NCBI RefSeq assembly: GCF_025151045.1
Contig: NZ_CP102285.1
Coordinates: forward strand, 2,356,001 to 2,420,000
Reading direction: 5' to 3'
DNA from: Parabacteroides johnsonii DSM 18315
Lineage (GTDB): Bacteria > Bacteroidota > Bacteroidia > Bacteroidales > Tannerellaceae
Length of the DNA: 64,000 bases
Of the stretch, positions 46,991 to 59,424 are shown piece after piece. A program made the position numbers and the translations under genes. The notes beneath the pieces were generated by a model. It searched no databases. It was not told where the DNA came from and saw only the letters and a list, made by a program, of their open reading frames with translations. How positions within the stretch are numbered: position 1 is the stretch's first letter; each line of letters opens with the position of its first letter.

Positions 46991-47692
46991 CGTCCTTTGA
47001 CATGGCAAATGTAATACATTTATTTATTATCATGCATGTTTTTTTTAGAAAAAATTAGCAAGAATACTCTTGAATGTATTTTAATGCCGTTTTTATACAT
47101 CGAGACAAATATATTAAAATATTTTACTAATACAAACAATATTAATCGTCATTTTCTTCTACTACTTCTATATTCCGCCCTAAATCCTTTGAAAATTCGA
47201 CAATATGATAGTATTGTACAAGATGTATGAATCTACGGTTTGTTTCATACATGTTCCGAAGTTCTCAAATATTTTAATCAAGTACACATCTTGAAATGTT
47301 AATTAACAACTAAGTGTATTCGAGTGTTATTTTCTAAGCCTATCAAATTTTCCGGCTTTTTTCTTTATACTTATTGTATATATCTAATATCTATAGAATA
47401 GACTCTAATCAATAATTTAATTTGTTATATGATTGCCCGCTTTTCCCCACAAGCGCCTCCAAATATGCAAACAACTAATAACCAGAATAATAACACAAAA
47501 CTATCTACATATTAAAGCAATCCTATTTATTGGCTGATAATTGTATACTGTCCGGTTGATAATCATAGACCACACGACTTACTAACATCAATATACCAAC
47601 CACCGAGAAAATCAAATTTACTCCCAAGAGATTTTGCTATGGACTGGCTGATAAATTCTGATGTTCCAGTACAAATTCGTATAACTTAATCA

Positions 47693-47708
47693 TAGTCCTA
47701 CAAGAACT
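47693..47708 (+). repeat. 16-nt motif, distal copy upstream of susC2
   Basis: TAGTCCTACAAGAACT, 201 nt before the susC2 ATG and 73 nt from the proximal copy in direct orientation. Confidence 0.75.
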
Positions 47709-47765
47709 TCATACAAAAATCCCTCCTTTTTGCTTATACATCTTTATATTTTTTACAATAAGTCT

Positions 47766-47782
47766 TAGTCCTACAAGAACTA
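47766..47782 (+). repeat. 17-nt motif upstream of susC2
   Basis: TAGTCCTACAAGAACTA, ending 127 nt before the susC2 ATG. Forms a 17-bp inverted pair with 46974-46990, enclosing 775 bp. Confidence 0.8.
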
Positions 47783-47909
47783 CGTATATGCAAGCATAAA
47801 CTTTGGCTCTAATTACTAAAAAATAAGCAAGTAAGTGTGAGCTGTAGAAGAAAACAGGTCCTCTTAAAGCCTATTATATCTAACTATTATTAAACAAAAA
47901 ACAATTAGT

Positions 47910-50900
47910 ATGTTGAAAATCGCAAGACCAGTCAGTTTTTTGCTGTTGTCTGTTACCCTTTGTTCATCAGGGGTGATATTTGCTGCCAACGAAACTGCTA
48001 CTCCCAAAGTTGGTATTTCTCAGCAACAGGCAAGTTTGAAAGGTGTCGTTGAAGACGAACTCGGCCCGGTAGCCGGAGCCTCGGTCGTTGTAAAAGGTAC
48101 GACTAACGGTACCGTCACCGACATGGATGGAAACTTTACCCTGGAAGTAAAAAAGGGGGATGTAATCGTTATCTCATTTATTGGTTATCTTACTCAAGAG
48201 ATTAAATACAATGGAGAACAAACGATCAAAGTCAATCTGAAAGAAGACACTCAAAAATTGGAGGAAGTAGTCGTGATCGGCTATGGTACTCAAAAGAAAG
48301 TAAACCTCACCGGTGCTGTTGCATCTGTCGGCTCCGAAGAATTGAAAGAGCGCGTCAATACAGATGTGTTGGCTTCCGTTCAAGGGCAGGTACCGGGTGT
48401 AACCATTATCAACCGTCAAGGTTCCATCTCCATCAACATGCGTGGTCGCGGAAATTTGGGGACTTCTTCTCCATTGTTTGTCATTGACGGAGCTATCGCC
48501 GATGCAACTCTTTTTTCAAGCTTGGACCCAACATCCATCGAAAGCGTTTCTTTCTTGAAAGATGCCGCTTCTTCGGCAATTTACGGTTCACGTGCCGCTT
48601 ACGGTGTCGTATTAGTAAAAACCAAAGATGGTAAGGAAGGCGACGTAAAAGTAACGTACGATGGAACAGTCTCTATGAAAATTGCAACCTATACACCGAA
48701 AGTGTTAAGTTCGGAGTGGTATGCCCGTCTGAGCAATGAAGCTGCATTTAACGAAAATCCAAATGCGGAAATGCCTTACACGGACGAAGAAATCGAGTTG
48801 TTCCGCAACGGCAGCAACCCGGACATGTATCCTAATACCAATTGGTATGACCTCGTACTCGACGATCTCGCTGTCATGACCAAGCATTCGGTCAGCGTTA
48901 GTGGTGGAAACAAAGTGAAGTATTACACTTCATTGGGCTATATGTACGACGATAAATTTACACCGGGTGCATCTTCCAACCGCTATAACATGATGACGAA
49001 TCTATCATCCGACATCACTTCCTGGCTGTCATGGCGTTCAAATTTCAAATACATCCAGAATACAAACAACACCGAAAGCGGTGGTATCGGTTATACGGAA
49101 TTACTAACCGTTCCTTCTACATATGTAGCTCGCCAAAGCAACGGTGAATGGGGTAGTTATGAAGGAGGTAATCCAGCAGCACTGGTAAACATGCAACGCA
49201 ACCCATTGCGCCGTCTTGAAGAAGGAGGATGGAACAACAACAAGTCTCAGAACACCCTGATCGATCTCGCTCTCGACATCAAACCCGTAAAAGGACTGAC
49301 ATTGACCGGACAGATGATCTACAAAGCGTATGACTACAAAGGCAAAACATACGAAGCCAATAGAAACAAGATCAAAGACTTCGTCACAGGCAAAGAACTG
49401 AACGGAACAGATGTGACGGCATCTAAGATGACTTATGACTGGAATGAAAACACCCGTCTGACTTATAACGGTTTGGCAAACTATAACTGGAGCAACGACA
49501 ATCATAATATAAGCGCATTAGGCGGTGTCTCCTATGAGCATTACAAATACCAGCAACAGAAATCATGGCGTCGTAACTTCCCGACAAACGGTATGACTGG
49601 TATCAATGGCGGTTCGAGCGCACCAAGCGACATGAATACGGAAGGCGACGTTTACGAAGACAAACTGATGTCATATTTCGCACGTTTGAACTACTCGTTC
49701 CAAGATCGCTATCTGTTAGAAGCCAACTTCCGTGCCGATGCCTCATCTCGTTTCCACAAAGACAATCGCTGGGGATTCTTCCCTTCCTTCTCTGCCGGAT
49801 GGCGTATCAACCAGGAAGGCTTTATGCAAGATGCAAACTGGATCGACAACCTAAAGTTACGCGCATCCTGGGGACAGCTTGGTAATATTAATAACGTAGG
49901 CCAGTATGACTATTTCGCCACTTATGTTCAGGGAGGTAACTACAACTTCGAAAACACAATCGTCAGCGGTATCCGGGAAGGTAAACCTGCCAACACCGGC
50001 TTAGGCTGGGAAACCGTGACAATCACCAATGTCGGCGTCGATTTCGACATCCTCAACGGACTTTTCAGTTTTACAGGTGAGTTTTACGACAAACAAACCA
50101 AAGATATCCTGCTGTCTTACCCAAGCCCAGCCGAAGTAGGTATCAATAAAGATTATAAGGTTTCGCAGAACATCGGTAAGGTAAGCAACAAGGGATTGGA
50201 ATTCAACGTATCCCACAACAATAACATCGGTGACTTCTCTTACACGGTAGGATTCAACTTGTCCAAAAACTGGAACAAAGTGAAAGATTTAGGCGCGAAC
50301 GATCCGATGATCGAAGATCCTTGGATCAAAAAAGTAGGTTATGCAATCGGTACATTCTATGGTTTCCGCACAGACGGTTTATTGACACAGGAAGATATCG
50401 ACAACGGTAACTACATCACAGATGGTATTACTCCGCAAGCCGGAGATATCAAATACGTCGATTTGGACGGAGATGGACAGTTGACAGACAAGGACCGAGA
50501 TTATCTGGCTTGCGACGTGCCCGACATCACATACGGTGTCAACCTGAACCTGCGTTACAAAGGGTTCGAATTAAGCATGTTCGGACAAGGTGTCACCGGA
50601 ACGATGGTTCGTTTCTATCAAGAACAGGCATGGGCATTCTCTGACAATGCCAGCCCGCGTGAATTCCACTTGAAACGCTGGACTGTAGACAATCCGGACC
50701 CGAATGCAGCTTACCCACGTATCTATCCACGTACAAGTACGCATTCGACATTCAACAACAAATTCTCCGATTTCTGGCTGTTCGACTCCGACTATTTCCG
50801 TATCAAAAACATCACATTCGGATATAATTTCAACAAGAGCCAGATTCAGCATTTAGGAGTAGACGCGTTGAAGCTGTATGTCTCTGCCGAGAATCCATTC

Positions 50901-51014
50901 ACGATCCGTGCCGACAAGAGAATGGAAGACTTCGATCCGGAAACTCCTTCGGGACGTGGTACAGACACCCGCGGTTCTTCTTCCATATCACTCGGTGTAA
51001 ACTTAACATTCTAA
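47910..51014 (+). CDS. SusC/RagA-family TonB-linked outer-membrane transporter (SusC2)
   Basis: 1034-aa glycan importer. Signal peptide MLKIARPVSFLLLSVTLCSSGVIFAA, carboxypeptidase-like domain (LKGVVEDELGPVAGASVVVKGT), TonB box EEVVVIGYGTQKK, plug with LFVIDGAIAD and SIESVSFLKDAASSAIYGSRAAYGVVLVKTKDG, barrel ending SLGVNLTF. Beyond about residue 140 it diverges clearly from susC1, implying a different ligand. GC content is higher than that of susC1. susD2 begins 12 nt downstream. Confidence 0.97.
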   Translation: MLKIARPVSFLLLSVTLCSSGVIFAANETATPKVGISQQQASLKGVVEDELGPVAGASVVVKGTTNGTVTDMDGNFTLEVKKGDVIVISFIGYLTQEIKYNGEQTIKVNLKEDTQKLEEVVVIGYGTQKKVNLTGAVASVGSEELKERVNTDVLASVQGQVPGVTIINRQGSISINMRGRGNLGTSSPLFVIDGAIADATLFSSLDPTSIESVSFLKDAASSAIYGSRAAYGVVLVKTKDGKEGDVKVTYDGTVSMKIATYTPKVLSSEWYARLSNEAAFNENPNAEMPYTDEEIELFRNGSNPDMYPNTNWYDLVLDDLAVMTKHSVSVSGGNKVKYYTSLGYMYDDKFTPGASSNRYNMMTNLSSDITSWLSWRSNFKYIQNTNNTESGGIGYTELLTVPSTYVARQSNGEWGSYEGGNPAALVNMQRNPLRRLEEGGWNNNKSQNTLIDLALDIKPVKGLTLTGQMIYKAYDYKGKTYEANRNKIKDFVTGKELNGTDVTASKMTYDWNENTRLTYNGLANYNWSNDNHNISALGGVSYEHYKYQQQKSWRRNFPTNGMTGINGGSSAPSDMNTEGDVYEDKLMSYFARLNYSFQDRYLLEANFRADASSRFHKDNRWGFFPSFSAGWRINQEGFMQDANWIDNLKLRASWGQLGNINNVGQYDYFATYVQGGNYNFENTIVSGIREGKPANTGLGWETVTITNVGVDFDILNGLFSFTGEFYDKQTKDILLSYPSPAEVGINKDYKVSQNIGKVSNKGLEFNVSHNNNIGDFSYTVGFNLSKNWNKVKDLGANDPMIEDPWIKKVGYAIGTFYGFRTDGLLTQEDIDNGNYITDGITPQAGDIKYVDLDGDGQLTDKDRDYLACDVPDITYGVNLNLRYKGFELSMFGQGVTGTMVRFYQEQAWAFSDNASPREFHLKRWTVDNPDPNAAYPRIYPRTSTHSTFNNKFSDFWLFDSDYFRIKNITFGYNFNKSQIQHLGVDALKLYVSAENPFTIRADKRMEDFDPETPSGRGTDTRGSSSISLGVNLTF

Positions 51015-51026
51015 ATAAAAAGCAAA

Positions 51027-52808
51027 ATGAAAACAGTTAATAAAATATTCAAACATACATTCCTTTGCATGGCTCTGGGAGCAACTGTTTGCAGTTGCGA
51101 TTTGGATGTTGAGCCTACTTCCAGCATTGCAACGGAAACATTTTGGACATCAGAAAAAGATGCCTGGTATAATCTGAACGCCGTTTACTCAGCAAGCATC
51201 CCCGGTGCGGCAGTCCATAGCGATTCCTATACGAATGACGCTTACTGTCAGTATGCCTGGGAATCAAGCGGTTCCATCTACCTGCAAAACGGTCTGAGTG
51301 CCTTGTATGATGAAGGTTACAACTTCGAGACCGTACGCAAACAAAATATATTCTTGCAGGAAGTGGAAAATGTTCCGATGGACGAAAACCTGAAAGAGCG
51401 GTTTAAAGCCGAAGTTCGTGCTATGCGCGCATGGACTTATTTGAACCTGACCCTCACATTCGGAAAAGTACCTTTGATCACCGATGTCCCGTCTTATGAC
51501 TCACCCAACATTCCACGCGATGAAGTAAGCAAGGTGCGAGAATTCATTATTAATGAACTGACAGCCGCGGCCGCTATACTTCCTGAAAAATATGCAGGTG
51601 GCTATCCAAATGAAAAAGGACGCATGACGAAATACGCAGCTCTGGCCGTAAAAGCAAGGGCAGCTCTTTATTTCGGAGATTATGCAACGGCCGAAGCTAC
51701 CGCCAAAGAGATCATGGACAAAGGAGGCTTCTCTCTTTTCAAAGTAAACGAGCTGACTGAAGCCCAAAAGAAAGAAGCGGAAGAAATGGAACTATATATC
51801 GACTTTGATAAATATGGTATCGACCGTGACGCTTTCATAAAAGGTATCTTCAGCTACGAGACTTTGTGGCACACGGAAAACGGGAATCCGGATAATCCGG
51901 AATATGTAATGACCCGTCAATACACAGCCTCAAGCTGGGATTATCAGGACATGACGCGCTATACAAGCATTCGCCCCAACCAGTTGGGTGGTTGGTCTTC
52001 CGTAACCCCGACACAGAACTTGGTCGATGCTTACTGGACGGTAGAAGGCAAGACACCGACTACTCCAAGCATAGAAAAACGTAAAGAGGCATACAGTAAA
52101 ATCAAAAAAGATCTGGATGATTATAAAGCTCCGGAAGGAGAAGCCAAATTCATATCTTTCGCATCCAATTTGATCAACAGTGGCAAACTGAAAGACTATG
52201 AATATATGCAGGAATTCCGTAATCGAGACAGCCGTCTATATGCCTCTGTTTTATTCCCATTCAAGGGCTGGTATGAGACCAATTACGGCACGGACTTCAT
52301 CTATGAATGGATTAAAAACGGGAACAACGAGTCTAAGACCGGTTTTAATTTCCGTAAAATGTCACCACTGGAAAATGACGCAAACAATGATGGACAGGCA
52401 ACCGGTGACTATCCTTGCATCCGTTATGCAGAAATCCTGTTAATCTTCGCCGAAGCACATACGCAAACAACCGGTTTTGACGGACAAACCCAGGCAGCCT
52501 TAAACCAGCTTCGCGAACGTTGTGGTATGCCCGATGTTCCGACAAGCCTCGGCAAAGAAGAAGGATTGAATCTGATTAAGACTGAACGCCGCATCGAATT
52601 GGCTGGCGAAGGTATGCGCAGCGACGACCTGAGCCGTTACGGAGATGCCTACTGGAATGCTCAATTAAATAATGTTCCTATCACTATGCCTGACGGAGAA
52701 AAAGTTCTTACGATGAAATGGGACAGTCGTATGAGTTTAAGACCCATTCCTCAAACGGCTATCGACCTGAATCCGCTATTGGCTACGGACCAGAACCCAG
52801 GTTATTGA
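51027..52808 (+). CDS. SusD/RagB-family glycan-binding lipoprotein (SusD2)
   Basis: 593-aa lipoprotein with lipobox in GATVCSCDLDVEPTS. SusD landmarks: ATETFWTSEKDAWYNLNAVYSA, EVRAMRAWTYLNLTLTFGKVPLI, KYAALAVKARAALYFGDYATAEATAKEIM, YPCIRYAEILLIFAEAHTQ, NLIKTERRIELAGEGMRSDDLSRYG and RPIPQTAIDLNPLLATDQNPGY. It is longer than SusD1 because of inserts around residues 235-275 and 340-390. Its stop is followed 31 nt later by a strong imperfect hairpin. Confidence 0.96.
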   Translation: MKTVNKIFKHTFLCMALGATVCSCDLDVEPTSSIATETFWTSEKDAWYNLNAVYSASIPGAAVHSDSYTNDAYCQYAWESSGSIYLQNGLSALYDEGYNFETVRKQNIFLQEVENVPMDENLKERFKAEVRAMRAWTYLNLTLTFGKVPLITDVPSYDSPNIPRDEVSKVREFIINELTAAAAILPEKYAGGYPNEKGRMTKYAALAVKARAALYFGDYATAEATAKEIMDKGGFSLFKVNELTEAQKKEAEEMELYIDFDKYGIDRDAFIKGIFSYETLWHTENGNPDNPEYVMTRQYTASSWDYQDMTRYTSIRPNQLGGWSSVTPTQNLVDAYWTVEGKTPTTPSIEKRKEAYSKIKKDLDDYKAPEGEAKFISFASNLINSGKLKDYEYMQEFRNRDSRLYASVLFPFKGWYETNYGTDFIYEWIKNGNNESKTGFNFRKMSPLENDANNDGQATGDYPCIRYAEILLIFAEAHTQTTGFDGQTQAALNQLRERCGMPDVPTSLGKEEGLNLIKTERRIELAGEGMRSDDLSRYGDAYWNAQLNNVPITMPDGEKVLTMKWDSRMSLRPIPQTAIDLNPLLATDQNPGY

Positions 52809-52839
52809 CAGTTGACATTATCTATTAAATAAAAAAGAG

Positions 52840-52897
52840 AGACTTCTGAAGTTTTTTGAAGAATTCATTCGAAAAGTTTCAGGAGTCTTTCTTCTTT
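52840..52897 (+). terminator. Terminator-like hairpin after susD2
   Basis: 52840-52860 pairs imperfectly with 52868-52888 (AGACTTCTGAA against TTCAGGAGTCT, continuing through the T/A-rich part), followed by TTCTTCTTT. Similar in style to the long hairpin after susD1. Confidence 0.7.
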
Positions 52898-53028
52898 CAA
52901 ACAGTCTCTTCGCTTAATAAAAGACGTATATAAAGTTACCTATAGATAATTATAAGTTCTCCATTAATAGCTATTATCGCATAAATTGTTATCTTCGTCC
53001 CCAAATTAACTACAAATACTAAATATTC

Positions 53029-53583
53029 ATGAAGAAAAAAAGTGTAACTTTATTGGTGACGGCAACGCTCGCCAGCAGTGTATTATTCTCATCATGTATT
53101 GGATCATTTGGGTTGTCCAATAAGCTGTTGGATTGGAACAGAAACATTGACAGCAAGTTTGTAAACGAACTGGTTTTCATCGCATTCTGGATTGTTCCGG
53201 TTTACGAAATCTCTGCATTAGCCGACATATTGGTATTGAACTCAATTGAATTCTGGAGCGGAAGCAACCCTGTTGCAGATACCGGTACGGTAAAAACAAT
53301 CGAAACAAAAGACGGCACGTATGCTATCGAAACAAAGAAAGACGGCTACCACATCCAGAAAGAAGGAGAAGAAAAAGCGGTCGACCTAGTTTTCAATGAA
53401 ACAGATAAAAGCTGGAGTGTAGAAGCAGACGGTGAATCGACCAAGCTGTTGAAGTTCACAGGTGACGACGAAGTTGTCATGTACCTTCCTGACGGCAAAG
53501 AAATGAATGTGGAACTGAACCAGGCAGGCGTACTTGCTTTCAAACAGGTAGCCGAAGGGTATTCTTTCTACGCAGCAAGATAA
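53029..53583 (+). CDS. DUF3332-family lipoprotein
   Basis: 184-aa envelope protein with a lipobox (SSVLFSSCIGSFGLSNKLLDWNRN). A hydrophobic segment (FVNELVFIAFWIVPVYEISALADILVLNSIEFW) makes it membrane-associated; the second half is a beta-rich meander (TKDGTYAIETKKDGYHIQKEGEEKAVDLVF). This pattern is that of DUF3332 (recalled). No function is known. A near-consensus -7 box (TATCTTCG at 52990-52997) lies 31 nt upstream. Located between susD2 and the LacZ-type GH2; a link to glycan use is only positional. Confidence 0.82.
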   Translation: MKKKSVTLLVTATLASSVLFSSCIGSFGLSNKLLDWNRNIDSKFVNELVFIAFWIVPVYEISALADILVLNSIEFWSGSNPVADTGTVKTIETKDGTYAIETKKDGYHIQKEGEEKAVDLVFNETDKSWSVEADGESTKLLKFTGDDEVVMYLPDGKEMNVELNQAGVLAFKQVAEGYSFYAAR

Positions 53584-53587
53584 AACA

Positions 53588-53637
53588 GTTGAGAGTTGAA
53601 AGTTAAAGAAATACTCTTTTCACTTTCAACTCTCAAC
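53588..53637 (+). terminator. Hairpin after the DUF3332 gene
   Basis: GTTGAGAGTTGAAAG (53588-53602) and CTTTCAACTCTCAAC (53623-53637) make a perfect 15-bp stem with a 20-nt loop; TTTCAACTGA follows. Possible terminator or mRNA stabiliser before the GH2 gene. Confidence 0.6.
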
Positions 53638-53657
53638 TTTCAACTGACTAAGTCTAA

Positions 53658-57053
<3,396 letters not shown>

Positions 57054-57080
57054 GTAGTCCGTCCCACAATAACAACTAAA

Positions 57081-57117
57081 AAAGCGGTTGCCTCATTTCC
57101 AGACAACCGCTTTTTTT
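57081..57117 (+). terminator. Intrinsic terminator after the LacZ-type gene
   Basis: AGCGGTTG (57083-57090) and CAACCGCT (57104-57111) form a perfect stem followed by a run of T. Confidence 0.9.
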
Positions 57118-57432
57118 GTGCAAGTATCCGATTAGGCTTCACCTTTCCTTGAGACCTTTTGGTTATTATTAGGCGGAGGGGTGAAGGCAATCTCGATATC
57201 TACCTTCACCCTAAAAAATTTACTTTCACCCCGTCCCTCCCAGATACACCAATTCCGGTCTCTTATACAAAGCGGTATAGTACCTCCCATACCCGACTCA
57301 CCCGCAGATGAAGACAACCGTAGCAGGTGAAGGTACTTTTAGTATTTACCTTCACCCATTAACAATCTTATAATCAAACCAGTGCATACAAAAGTGAAGG
57401 CAAATTCCTGATTATGGCGGAAAAATAAAAAA
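57118..57432. repeat. Non-coding gap with repeated GGTGAAGG/CCTTCACC
   Basis: No credible gene. Contains inverted pairs GGGTGAAGG (57179-57187)/CCTTCACCC (57203-57211) and GGTGAAGGTA (57326-57335)/TACCTTCACC (57347-57356), plus further half copies near 57138, 57222 and 57394. The spacing is irregular, so it is not a CRISPR array. Confidence 0.65.
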
Positions 57433-57454
57433 GCCGGACTTTATTCAGCCCGGC
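57433..57454 (-). terminator. Terminator of rny
   Basis: GCCGG (57433-57437) and CCGGC (57450-57454), followed on the minus strand by TTTTTTATTTTT. It is 32 nt past the rny stop. Confidence 0.75.
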
Positions 57455-57485
57455 CTTCCATAAACTTATTCAATGATTATCGATT

Positions 57486-59021
57486 CTACTTAGCATAACT
57501 TACCGCACGAGTCTCACGAATTACCGTAATCTTCACCTGGCCCGGATAAGTCATTTCATCCTGGATCTTCTTTGCGATTTCGTTTGACAGGTTTTCGGTA
57601 TCCTTATCGTCGATCTTGTCAGCTCCGACAATTACGCGGAGTTCACGACCGGCCTGGATAGCATATGTCTTCACTACACCCGGATAAGAAAGAGCCAACT
57701 GTTCCAAATCATTCAAACGCTTGATATAAGCCTCAACGATCTCACGACGGGCTCCCGGACGTGCACCTGAAATAGCATCACAAACCTGTACGATCGGAGC
57801 AAGCAGTGTCTGCATTTCCACTTCGTCGTGGTGAGCACCTACGGCATTGCAGATATCCGGTTTTTCTTTATATTTCTCGCAAAGTTTCATGCCTAAGATT
57901 GCGTGCGGCAATTCCGGCTCGTCATCAGGCACCTTACCTATATCATGCAACAGTCCGGCGCGTTTTGCCTTTTTCGGGTTCAATCCCAGTTCAGAAGCCA
58001 TCACTGCACATAAGTTCGCCGTTTCGCGTGCGTGCTGCAGTAAGTTCTGGCCATAAGAAGAACGATATTTCATCTTACCGATCATACGGATCAGTTCAGG
58101 ATGCAAGCCATGAACACCGAGGTCGATAACGGTACGTTTACCGGTTTCCACCACTTCGTCTTCAACCTGCTTTCTCACTTTCGTAACTACTTCTTCAATA
58201 CGTGCCGGGTGAATACGTCCGTCTTGTACCAACTGGTGCAAAGCCAGACGAGCTATTTCACGACGAACCGGATCAAAGCCGGACAACACGATTGCTTCAG
58301 GCGTATCGTCAACCACGATCTCGATACCGGTTGCCGCTTCCAACGCCCGGATGTTACGGCCTTCGCGACCGATGATACGGCCTTTTATTTCGTCTGATTC
58401 GATATGGAAGACTGTAATCGAATTCTCGATTGCCGTTTCGGTAGCCACACGCTGGATGGACTGGATAACGATTTTCTTCGCTTCCTTATTGGCCGTCATC
58501 TTCGCTTCCTCCATGATTTCGTTGATATAGGAAGTGGCTTCGGACTTAGCCTCGTCTTTCAGGGATTCGATCAAACGTTCTTTCGCTTCTTCGGCAGAAA
58601 GTCCGGAAAGGGTTTCCAGATGTTCGATTTCACGCTGGTGAAGTTTATCCAGATCCTGCTTCTTCTTTTCTACCAGTTCCAGTTGGGCGGCCAGGTTCTC
58701 CTTTACGGCATCCACTTCACTATTTTTGCGTTGCAAGTCTTCCTGGCGTTGGTTCAAGCCCAACTCGCGTTGTTTCAACTTAGCCTCTACGGACTGTATC
58801 TTTGAATTACGTGCGGACACCTGTTTCTCCAGATCCGCTTTCAAATGAAGGAACTTCTCTTTTACTTCGAGCAATTTCTTCTGCTTCATTACTTCCGACT
58901 CCTTTTCAGCCTCGCGTATCACAGCGTCATACCTTGACTTCATAAGGACTCTCATCACAAACCACACGAGCAAACCTCCGACAACGAAGGTTACAAGTGC
59001 TATGATTATAGTCATACCCAT
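57486..59021 (-). CDS. rny: Ribonuclease Y
   Basis: Membrane-anchored endoribonuclease that starts mRNA decay, 511 aa. N-terminal membrane helix ([21 protein letters not shown]), long coiled coil (about 30-195), KH domain ([28 protein letters not shown]) and HD domain with [13 protein letters not shown] (metal-binding His-Asp) and [10 protein letters not shown]. All expected motifs are present. It follows zapA on the same strand after a 107-nt gap containing a terminator-like hairpin. Confidence 0.97.
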   Translation of the reverse strand: MGMTIIIALVTFVVGGLLVWFVMRVLMKSRYDAVIREAEKESEVMKQKKLLEVKEKFLHLKADLEKQVSARNSKIQSVEAKLKQRELGLNQRQEDLQRKNSEVDAVKENLAAQLELVEKKKQDLDKLHQREIEHLETLSGLSAEEAKERLIESLKDEAKSEATSYINEIMEEAKMTANKEAKKIVIQSIQRVATETAIENSITVFHIESDEIKGRIIGREGRNIRALEAATGIEIVVDDTPEAIVLSGFDPVRREIARLALHQLVQDGRIHPARIEEVVTKVRKQVEDEVVETGKRTVIDLGVHGLHPELIRMIGKMKYRSSYGQNLLQHARETANLCAVMASELGLNPKKAKRAGLLHDIGKVPDDEPELPHAILGMKLCEKYKEKPDICNAVGAHHDEVEMQTLLAPIVQVCDAISGARPGARREIVEAYIKRLNDLEQLALSYPGVVKTYAIQAGRELRVIVGADKIDDKDTENLSNEIAKKIQDEMTYPGQVKITVIRETRAVSYAK

Positions 59022-59064
59022 TTTACTTATAGTTTAAATTCAGTTATATTATTATACAAAAAAA

Positions 59065-59101
59065 GCACTGCCTTACATGGAATCCCCATGCAAAGTAGTG
59101 C
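59065..59101 (-). terminator. Terminator between zapA and rny
   Basis: On the minus strand GCACTacTTTGCATGG pairs with CCATGTAAggcAGTGC with a small loop and G-U pairs, followed by a run of T. Strong intrinsic terminator; rny must have its own promoter or depend on read-through. Confidence 0.8.
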
Positions 59102-59128
59102 GGAAACGCATCTTCTTTATTCTTACAA

Positions 59129-59419
59129 CTATTTATCCTTCAGGTAACTTTCCAATTTATCGGTCAGTTCCTGTATCTTTTCAGTAAAGGGACTTGTGTC
59201 ATTTTTATCCTCCAACATCAAATTTTCCACTGATAGTTGGAAGGTCACCATGGCTAACAAATCTTTTACATCCACTTCGGAATATTTCTTCCGGTACTGG
59301 TCCATTTTCATCCTGATTTGCCGGACAGCCTCACGGGCTACCTGCTCTTCGCTCCGGTTGATCCTGATACCATAACTTTTACCGGCTATCTCTACATGTA
59401 TAAGAAATTTATCGTCCAT
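59129..59419 (-). CDS. zapA: Cell division protein ZapA
   Basis: 96-aa FtsZ-ring stabilising protein. The ATG at 59419 gives MDDKFLIHVEIAGKSYGIRINRSEEQVAREAVRQI, the typical ZapA N-terminal globular domain, followed by a coiled coil (KMDQYRKKYSE ... KIQELTDKLESYLKDK). Upstream in-frame codons would overlap the preceding gene. Starts 5 nt after the coiled-coil gene stop. Confidence 0.92.
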   Translation of the reverse strand: MDDKFLIHVEIAGKSYGIRINRSEEQVAREAVRQIRMKMDQYRKKYSEVDVKDLLAMVTFQLSVENLMLEDKNDTSPFTEKIQELTDKLESYLKDK

Positions 59420-59424
59420 CGCCT

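Larger units (their letters stand above)
46832..47909. promoter_or_regulatory. 1.08-kb AT-rich intergenic region between divergent susC genes
   Basis: Holds the leaders and presumably the promoters of both susCD operons. Seen here: a 17-nt motif TAGTCCTACAAGAACTA at 47766-47782 and in reverse at 46974-46990, plus a 16-nt copy at 47693-47708; both susC leaders end in ATTATTAAACAAAAAAC before the ATG; a hairpin ATGTATGAA/TTCATACAT (47223-47231, 47244-47252) and an overlapping inverted pair CAAGATGT/ACATCTTG (47219-47226, 47286-47293); a small hairpin AGGTG/CACCT at 46887-46901 in the susC1 leader. No exact TAnnTTTG promoter stands out, and no credible gene is present. Confidence 0.7.

Noticed and set aside
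47036-47230. 64-codon open frame in the susC-susC gap
   Set aside because: AT-rich low-complexity sequence with no ribosome-binding or family support, overlapping the region of inverted repeats.
46832-47909. Recombinase gene driving inversion of the susC intergenic segment
   Set aside because: No integrase or invertase gene is found here or elsewhere in the window; inversion would need a distant enzyme.
57132-57317. 61-codon open frame after the LacZ-type gene
   Set aside because: Crosses the GGTGAAGG repeats, with no domain and no promoter; likely chance.
57138-57400. CRISPR array
   Set aside because: Repeat units are about 8-10 nt, in both orientations and irregularly spaced; no cas genes in the window.
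59022-59128. 6S RNA (ssrS) next to zapA
   Set aside because: The gap is only 107 nt and is explained by a terminator hairpin; too short for 6S RNA.
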